Source: Alectoria sarmentosa
Lineage: Eukaryota > Ascomycota > Lecanoromycetes > Lecanorales > Parmeliaceae
Direction: 5' to 3'
Length of the DNA: 38,093 nucleotides
Assembly: GCA_009733775.1 (NCBI GenBank)
Contig: WOGZ01000316.1
Location: 1 to 38,093 of the forward strand
Within the stretch, counting starts at the first letter, position 1, and every line of letters begins with the position of its first letter. Both the position numbers and the translations under genes were made by a program. Shown in pieces: positions 31,516 through 38,093 of this stretch. Under the pieces are notes generated by a model that was given only the letters and a program-made list of their open reading frames with translations, made no database searches and was not told the DNA's origin.

Positions 31516-32846
31516 AAAAGAAATTGATATAATTAACGATTGCTTTATAATGTTAAAAATCGTTAAATAATCGATTTAAATAATAATTATATGTTTTAAT
31601 GATTTTATCAAATGTTTAATCTTCTTGATAATTTGAACGAAATCGACGATTTCAAATTTCATAAATCAATAATTTTGTTTTGTAATTATTAAAAGTTTTA
31701 ATAAAAATATGATCGATTATATAATCGTTTTCGAAGGTTATTTATCGATGAATGTCTCGTTTTTAACATGAAAAATAACGACGTCGAAATCGAATTCTTT
31801 GAAAAAATCGAGATTTATTCAAAGAATCTTATTATCGTCGAAATGTATGAAAATATAAAACTTGAAAAACGTCTTTTGAAATTCGTCGAAAAAAGTTTTT
31901 TTTATAATCGAGATTATCGATAATTTCGTTTTCGAAATATATGTTTTATAAGAATTATCTTTTATAAATGCTTTTTTGAGAAAAAGAATTTTCAAATTTT
32001 GAAAAAATCTCGTCAATTAAACGTAATAATAAACATATTATTAAAGATATTCGATTAAATTCAAATAATGTTTAAAATTTTCGAAAATTTTAAAATATCG
32101 TAAACGATTTATAATTTTCAATTTTTCTTCGAAAATAACAAAATCGAAAGAATTGATTTTTTGATTAAATAAAACAACGTCGAGATAATCGAAAAAAGTT
32201 TTTTTGATATTAATTAACATTTTATATTTAACGAGCAACGAGAAAAATTGATATAAATGAAAAACGTACTCAAAAAAAAATTTGAATTTATAAACAATAT
32301 CGTTAATATACGCTTTGATAAAGTCTTTAATGAAATAAAAAAATTTATCGATTTGTCTTTATACATAAAAAACTGAGTTTATATTATTCATAATTAATAT
32401 TAAAAATGTTTTTTATTTTCGATGATTAATAACAATTTGAAAATGTTAATAATTAAAATATATTCGTTATTGATAAAAAAATGATGAGACATTTAAAATC
32501 GATATATAAATACATTTTCGAAAATTAACGATGATATTCGATTGTAATGATATCGAATATGCATTTCTGATTAATAAATCATTTAAATTTCGAATACTTT
32601 TATTAATAATTGCGTGATCTTTTCTTTTTTCGACGAGATTTTTTTTTTGAAATGTTCTTTTAAATTACGAAGATCGAATAATTGAACGACGTTAATTAAA
32701 TAATTCATTTCAAACGTTTTTGTTTATGAAGCTCATTAAATGTGTGATTTACGATTTTTTTATCGCTGAGATTTAATGAATAAACTTTTATTTTTTTATC
32801 ATCGATTTTTTTCTCTTAATCTGATTTAAATGAAAATTTCATTTAT
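31516..32846 (-). pseudogene. pol: element E reverse transcriptase (broken, N-terminal edge at element C)
   Basis: Starting at the junction, the minus strand reads MKFSFKSD, KKIDDKKIKVYSLNLSDKKI, HTFNELHKQKRLK and TSFNYSIFVI, the N-terminal gypsy RT blocks. QRQIDKFFYFIKDFIKAYIND follows, with the catalytic box YIND at 32310-32299 (usual YIDD). Then come KKTFFDYLDVVLFNQKI (32238-32041), the thumb block usually written K-T-F-x-G-Y, and INRLRYFK. From 32016 an RNase H start reads SKTKLSIISI, with FIHFDDNKIL (usual H-F-D-x-x-R-x-L) ending at 31819. The frame is shifted and stopped in several places. Confidence 0.85.
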
Positions 32847-32981
32847 TGTTGAAATGTGTCAACTATCAAACATGAAAGGTTTGCCGAGGCAAGAAAGGTT
32901 TATCGAAACTTGACACATTTTGTATTTAGATGCTCTGTTGCAGATTATTTAATCAATCAAATGTTTCATTTATTTATAACA
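32847..32981 (+). repeat. 5' LTR of element C (135 bp)
   Basis: Starts TGTTGAAATGTGTCAAC and ends TTATAACA, with canonical TG...CA ends. It carries 19 bp missing from the B LTR. An arm tcaaacatgaaaggtttgccgaggc followed by gaaaggtttatcgaaacttgaca gives an internal near-repeat. The left flank is tttat (32842-32846). Confidence 0.88.
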
Positions 32982-33000
32982 GGTTATGAGCCCGAAATCG
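32982..33000 (+). promoter_or_regulatory. primer-binding site of element C (initiator tRNA-Met anticodon arm)
   Basis: GGTTATGAGCCCG starts directly after the LTR. This is the best preserved copy in the window and is complementary to the anticodon stem-loop of initiator tRNA-Met (…GGGCUCAUAACC…). It shows that the A and T changes in copies A and B are secondary. Confidence 0.8.
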
Positions 33001-33600
33001 CGAGCATTCGTTTAATATTATTTATTTTATGAATCAATTAATTCATCAATCAAGCGTATAAAAAAAATCTCTTAAAAATTGAATCGCAATGTTAAAATAT
33101 AACGACAAAACAATCATTCACTTTGCGCAATAACTTTCTTAAATTTATTCAACACACGTGATCATTTTTATTAATAAATCGTGCTTTGAATATGCATTTG
33201 ATTCAATTTAACGATTTATTTATATGATAATCGCAAATGATAAATCGTGAGACGTTGATTGCAATTGTTAAGAGAGCAATTAATTTATTTTTAAAGGATT
33301 ATGATCAATCATTTATCAACTTTAATCTCTAAACGATGAGTTATATTCATAACGCAATAATCGAATAACTTTCTGAAAAACCGTTTAACCTTATAAATTG
33401 CATTTCAATTTCTTATTTAAAGAATGAGAAAATTAAGATTGAACTTAATTAAACGCGCGTTATTTTCATCAATCGATTAAGCGTTATTAAATAATGTCAT
33501 TTCGTTATTTATGAAATGAAAAAGGGATTATAACATATTGCAAATTTTATTCTCAAATAACGATTATCATAACATCAATTATCAAATTGCTTTTGACGAA
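33001..33600 (+). other. 5' leader of element C
   Basis: Untranslated leader aligned in inverted orientation with 14321-14933. No frame is shared between the two copies. Confidence 0.6.
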
Positions 33601-33643
33601 ATATTAAGTCAAAATTAATAACGACAACGGGTCGCTTATAACA

Positions 33644-35150
33644 ATGAGTATTTTATTACAAAATATAACTTTTATCATATCAATGATCGTTATTATATCA
33701 AGGATCGTTATTATATTAATAACCTTAATGTTAATTACGATTGAAAAAGAGCATAAAAGATTTTTAAATATTTTTTTTGATTTTGAATCATCAGAAGATT
33801 TAATCACATTTATCGATCACATTTTTTATTAAAACAAATTTAAACGTTTTAAACATATTTCTTTTTCTTTTATAAGTTAAAATAAACTTAAATATTTTCG
33901 CAATTTCACGTCTTTTATATTTTTAAACATTTTTTAAAAAGAATTTCGAGCTCAATTTAAAAGAATTCGATTAATAAAACGCATTTTCGAACGCGATTTC
34001 CCTTTTTATAATTAAACATTAAACAAAATTTATCGTTAATTTAAAACGCGTCCGAAAAGCAAAGGACGCGATTACGTATTTGTTTATTTATTTAATAACA
34101 TTATAATTCTCGATATTTTTATTCGCGAATTTTCTCTCGAATTAATTGATAACGAAAATCTTTTTGAAATTATCATTTAATTTATTAAATTTAATTCTTT
34201 TATTAACATTTAAATTCTTTATGCTCTTAATAACATATCGAAATTATTATTAAAATATTCGAAAAAATCGTTAATTTAAAATTCAATAATGATCTTCCGC
34301 TTTATATCAAAAAGTTTAAAAAATTCGAAGATTTTTAAATATATTTTCGAAAAATGCGATAATTTTTTACATTATAACGTTTTATTAAATTCATCAAAAT
34401 AAAACAAAATGAGACTTTCATCATATTTATCATTTTTAAAAACATTTTATTCAATGAGTTTATGATAATAATCGATGTCGTCGAAAAAAAACGAATCAAA
34501 TAAGATTTAAAATATAAACTCTGCATCAACATCATCAAGAATCGTTTTAAAAATAATTTATTTATGAATCATAAAGACGAAATCAATGCGCATATTTTAT
34601 AAAATGTTATTTATAAAAATAATAAATTTAAAGGTTTTAATATATTTAATAATCTATATCGTCAATTACTTAAATTGAATTTTAATTAATATAAAAATAT
34701 AATTAATTTTATCGCTCGTTTCAAAAACATTTATAATAATATTATTAATTTATCGCTTAAATTGAAATTGAAAATCAATTTTTTCATTTTTCTTTTTCAT
34801 ATAAATTTAAATAAAACGAATAATGTTTATTTCATTCATTATATTCAAAATCATAAATTTATAAATAATGTTAATATCGAGACAATCTATTCATTAAAAT
34901 ACGTTATTATTCGATTCATTTAAACGATAATTAATTTCTTTTTTGAGCGTTAAAAATTTATCTTTGCGTTCACCGCTCAACGTTTTTTTCGTTTTATCAT
35001 TTCAATTTCAAAATATATCATCATTATTGAATTTTAAAAGAACGTTATATTTGATTTCAATAACAAAATCATTTAAAAGCTCGTCAAATATTATATTCAT
35101 TACAAAAAACATTATCATATCAAAACGAAATGCGATTAACTCTTTAATAA
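33644..35150 (+). pseudogene. gag: element C gag body (broken)
   Basis: The frame from 33644 contains EKEHKRFLNIFFDFE then SEDLITFIDHIF, shared with B. Further gag text is heavily stopped. A 24-bp hairpin (cgcgtcc at 34047, ggacgcg at 34064) lies inside and is altered in B. The open frame at 34943-35350 is in a different phase from the gag tail described next and is not a separate gene. Confidence 0.6.
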
Positions 35151-35350
35151 GAGTCGTCAAAATAATTTTAATAACAATTTTAATAACGATAACGACAAAA
35201 GAAATGACGACAATAATAATAACAATAACGATAATAATAAATTCAAAAACAAAAAAAACAACGATCGAAAGGATGTTTTCAATAACAAAAAACGTCATTA
35301 TAAAAATTATAATTCTATCGAATCTTTTGACAATCAAAAAAAAATCATGA
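35151..35350 (+). pseudogene. gag: element C gag tail, poly-Asn rich
   Basis: The phase starting at 35151 is open for about 65 codons: SRQNNFNNNFNNDND, KRNDDNNNNNNDNN, then KFKNKKNNDRKDVFNNKK and RHYKNYNSIESFDNQKK. B has Asp at several of the Asn positions, so part of the Asn excess is a RIP product of an Asn/Asp-rich original. It lies immediately before the protease region, where Gag nucleic-acid-binding tails sit. Confidence 0.7.
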
Positions 35351-35379
35351 TTATCTTCACGATTGAAATAAATAATTCA

Positions 35380-35980
35380 TTATTTTCGCGTTAAACGATG
35401 AATTATGTTTGTTTTTAACATTTCACATTCAACAAAAATTGCTTTATATAATATCGCGTCTTCGATTTCAAATTAAACGATATTCGTTTCATCAAGAATA
35501 TTAAAAATGCTCGTATTCTCATTAATATCGATAAAATACGCATTAATATCGTCATCGATGATTAAAGAAAAAAACTTATTTTTACGAATGTCCTTTTTAT
35601 TTCAAATTTATCTTTGAATTTAATTTCTCAAAAATAATTAATACGCAATAACATTTATATAAAATTTATGTAAAATGACATCGAGTTTAATAATCGTGAT
35701 ATCATTATTTGATTATAAAGTAATAATCTTTATTATTTACGTTTATAAAAATTTAATCATCAAATTCTTGTTTTTTTTCAAATAGTCGTCAATGTTCGTA
35801 TTTATGTCTAAATAATATAACATCAAATTCGTTATATTTTATATCATTTTTAAATATAAAAAACATTTCAATTCAATGAATAACGTTATTCTTTTATTAA
35901 TTTATTTCGATTTTTTCTTTTTGAATTCAAATCTCGATATTATATCGCGCAAAATCAACGATTAAATTCTTAATTTATAA
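35380..35980 (+). pseudogene. pol: element C protease / pre-integrase region (broken)
   Basis: Reads TMNYVCF then NKNCFI, RVFDFKLNDIRFIKNI, ARILINIDKIRINIVIDD and LIFTNVLFISNLSLNLIS. The last is the copia landmark V-L-Y-V-P-x-L-x-x-N-L-I-S that closes the protease-linked region before the integrase zinc finger. Stops are few in this phase. Confidence 0.7.
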
Positions 35981-36854
35981 TATGCTTATATGAATTATTT
36001 GAGATATTAAAACGTTTATAAATTGATCAAATTGTTCAAAGATATCGATTTATTCAAAATTATCATTAATAAAAAATCTTATATTTTTTACGCAATCAAA
36101 AAGACGTAAAGAACGTCATATAAATCTCATATTCGCCTTAAAAAAAAACCTTTAAATTTAATTTATAACGATATTTGCGATTTTATCACTTCTCGAAATC
36201 GTTTTAATAATAAATATTTTATTAATTTTATTAACGATTAAAATAAACGTTTTGAGATTGAAATTATCGAACATAAAAACGAAATCTTTTTTGTTTTCAA
36301 ACGTTATCAAATTAAAAATCAACATAAAAATATCATCATTAAACGTTTTCGAATTAATTATGATAACGAGTACGAAGATTTTAATTTTAATATTTATCAT
36401 ATCGATTATAATATCACGTGAAAATTTATTCATTTTGAAAATCTCGAATAAAATGAAATCATCGAATAATTTAATTAAACGCTTTTCAACATTATCAACA
36501 TTATTATTAAAAACATTAATCTTAATTGAGAATATTTATTAAAATTTATATTAATCGTTAATTATTTTCACAATCGAAATCTTATACGATCGCGCAAATT
36601 CATTTTATATCAAATTCACACGAATTATAAACCTCGTTTGAATCACATACGTCGCATTAAAATTTTAAACTTTATTATTTTGCGCAAATTTGTTATTAAT
36701 TAAAAGAAAAATCAAAAGCGCGCTATTAAGAAAATTTTTATCGATTATAAAAATGATCATATTTATTATATGTTATTATCAAATAATAACATTATTCGAT
36801 TTTTTAAAATCATTTGAGATTTGAAAAAGAATGATTTTTTATTTAATTTATAAT
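35981..36854 (+). pseudogene. pol: element C integrase and connector, truncated
   Basis: The plus strand reads YNDICDFITSRNRFNN, then KYFINFINDK (usual F-I-D-D-K). RFRINYDNEYEDF follows, where Asn at 36356-36358 replaces the second catalytic Asp (usual R-T-D-N-G-G-E-Y). The block NEIIE keeps the catalytic Glu at 36464-36466. The connector KIYINR...LFSQSKSYTIAQIHF and KKNQKRAIKKIFIDYKND then leads toward RT but stops at 36854. Integrase would have inserted element DNA. It is inactivated by at least the Asp loss and stops. Confidence 0.8.
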
Positions 36855-37058
36855 TGTCAGAATCAGCATAAAGTTATATCATATGAGTGTATTGAATAAG
36901 ACAATTAAGTAAGAAGGAAGTATGTACATAGAAAAAAGACATTTATATAAAAACAGATACCTTTATTAAATCACGCTAAACCCAATCGGATAATGTCAAA
37001 AAAATGTGATATCAAAGAAAAGTCAACTCTATTAAGAATGTAGGGTACGCTCATAACA
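36855..37058 (-). repeat. probable solo LTR (about 204 bp), less mutated
   Basis: Bounded by TG and CA in either orientation. On the minus strand it would start TGTTATGAGCGTACCC and end GCTGATTCTGACA, with a TATATAAA box in the middle. It is much less RIP-like than its neighbours and has no homologue elsewhere in the window. The flanking pentamers (ataat and ttatc) do not match, so this is a composition-and-termini call only. Confidence 0.4.
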
Positions 37059-38093
37059 TTATCCCCTTCTTTTAAAAAACGATGTTGAAACGCTATAAAG
37101 ATCGAAGAAGTGTGTTTATAACTTATCTTATGTTTTCGAAACATCTAATTAATAATCATTCTTAATTGAAAAAAGTTGACGACAATAACGATAACAACAT
37201 ATCGTGAAAAGTTCGTTTATAACATCGTCGATGCTATAATGTTTTATCGTTTTAAACGTTCAAGAATAACGTGATTTAATGAAGAATTGATGTCATAATC
37301 GCCGTCGAAACATTTAAATGTTTAATGTCATTTGATATTTCATATTTCGAACGGAGAAAGGATCGTAGAAATCAAACGATATGATTAAACGAAATCTTTC
37401 GAACCGAATCGAGCCGTAAACGCTAAATCTTATTTGAAATTCATATATATTTTAATGATATTCTGAATAATCTTTTTTTATAAGTTGTTATATATATAAT
37501 ATTGAATAAGATCAACAATGACGATAACGAGGTTTTAAAATGACGTTAAGAGGCTTCGAAAGATGTTCATAATGTGAATAACGAAGGCCGCGTGTTCGTT
37601 TAAGCCTTGAATTAACACGTCGTCATCGTCGACATCGATCGATTTTGTCATTGAAAAATGACGTGAAGACGCACGCATAATAATCGAAAACTATATATAA
37701 TCATCGTCGCCTCTTATAACAACGACGATTGTGAAAAAAAAAGAAAAAAGTGAAAAAGTGAATAATGAGACCTTTTTATAAATTAATCATTAATTCAATC
37801 GAATAATGTCTAATCTTCCTACTTTAACTTATTTGAATATCTTTTATAAAAGTCTTTTATTACGTTCTTTATATTGTCGAATTCACTTTTATTAATATTA
37901 TATTAATTAAGATCTTTATCGACGTCTTCTCACTTAATTTTGTATTTAAAATAATTTCATAATTTCTTTGAATTTAATATGTCTTCAATTATTTATTTTT
38001 TCTTATTTTTAACGATGATAACTTTAAAAAATAAATTCTTTTGATTAAATAATGAATTGATAACGACGAAATTTAAGAATTTAAAATGAAAAA
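37059..38093. other. AT-rich right flank, no gene recognised
   Basis: About 1 kb with intermediate composition: AT-rich but with many retained CA/TG and GC-containing words (gaacggagaaaggatcg, gaccgaatcgagccg, aggccgcgtg). No open frame of note, no LTR and no continuation of element C or E was detected. It may be unique flanking DNA that has suffered limited RIP spread. Confidence 0.5.

Larger units (their letters stand above)
28886..32846 (-). mobile_element. element E: gypsy retrotransposon, 5' half missing, interrupted by element C
   Basis: A minus-strand gypsy element, a relative of D by LTR and protein blocks. RT begins at the very boundary with element C (32846) and reads leftward to about 31820. 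RNase H follows around 31500, then a 51-bp tandem array, integrase (30.87-30.23 kb) and the LTR. The gag, protease and pre-RT parts are absent from the window. They were presumably to the right of element C before later rearrangement, since C itself is cut at 36854. Confidence 0.8.
32847..36854 (+). mobile_element. element C: 5' part of a copia retrotransposon, inverted copy of element B
   Basis: A plus-strand element inserted in the RT frame of element E. It has a 5' LTR (32847-32981), a primer-binding site, leader, gag, protease and pre-integrase, integrase and the start of the integrase-RT connector. Homology to B stops at ttataattg (36854). No RT, RNase H or 3' LTR follows, so it is truncated. 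Relative to B most differences are transitions. B and C form inverted repeats of about 3.9 kb separated by about 17.8 kb. Confidence 0.85.

Noticed and set aside
37618..37675. Small hairpin gtcatt-gaaa-aatgac near the right edge
   Set aside because: A 6-bp stem with a four-base loop is expected by chance in AT-rich DNA and has no adjacent gene to regulate.
1..38093. Host genes, tRNA, rRNA, a biosynthetic cluster or a novel defence or effector system
   Set aside because: Nearly every long readable stretch on either strand traces to a retroelement domain, a tandem array or low-complexity AT-rich DNA. I found no coherent non-transposon gene.

Overview
ORGANISM AND NATURE OF THE WINDOW. This is very AT-rich DNA made almost wholly of dead LTR retrotransposons, with no host protein gene, rRNA or tRNA that I can support. 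The decay pattern points to a filamentous ascomycete AT-rich isochore hit by repeat-induced point mutation (RIP). Copies differ almost only by C-to-T and G-to-A transitions, much of the remaining G+C sits in CpG, and coding frames carry the expected Gln/Arg/Trp-to-stop, Asp-to-Asn, Glu-to-Lys, Gly-to-Arg/Asp and Thr-to-Ile changes. The species cannot be named from the sequence. LAYOUT. (1) 1-596: poly-A edge, a short unaffected stretch, and the 5' end (LTR plus leader) of a Ty1/copia element on the minus strand, cut by the window edge. (2) 1091-1397: a minisatellite of 28/36-bp units. (3) 1398-9035: element A, a complete minus-strand copia element with 135-bp LTRs and an exact 5-bp target duplication (gcgat), inserted in or at the edge of that minisatellite. 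(4) 9041-9830: AT-rich DNA with an 11-bp satellite. (5) about 9830-15061: element B, a second copia family on the minus strand, lacking its 3' end. (6) 15062-15245: a 21-bp minisatellite. (7) 15485-22768: element D, a complete plus-strand Ty3/gypsy element with 195-bp LTRs and an exact aattt target duplication. (8) 22769-28885: element F, a minus-strand gypsy element with protease, reverse transcriptase and integrase remnants but no LTR found. (9) 28886-32846: element E, a minus-strand gypsy element related to D, with a D-type LTR at its 3' end and its 5' half missing. (10) 32847-36854: element C, a plus-strand copy of the B family inserted into the RT frame of E and cut off between integrase and RT. 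(11) 36855-37058: a probable solo LTR, followed by unassigned AT-rich DNA to the end. HOW THE PARTS RELATE. The copia elements keep a primer-binding site matching the anticodon arm of initiator tRNA-Met, so they probably used half-tRNA priming. Each gag, protease, RT, RNase H or integrase frame that can be followed is broken by RIP-type changes. In all five RT domains seen, the first Asp of the YxDD box is Asn. In all three gypsy integrases, the first catalytic Asp is Asn. No element here can encode its own movement. Positions of degenerate domains are approximate, because they were read by eye through stops.
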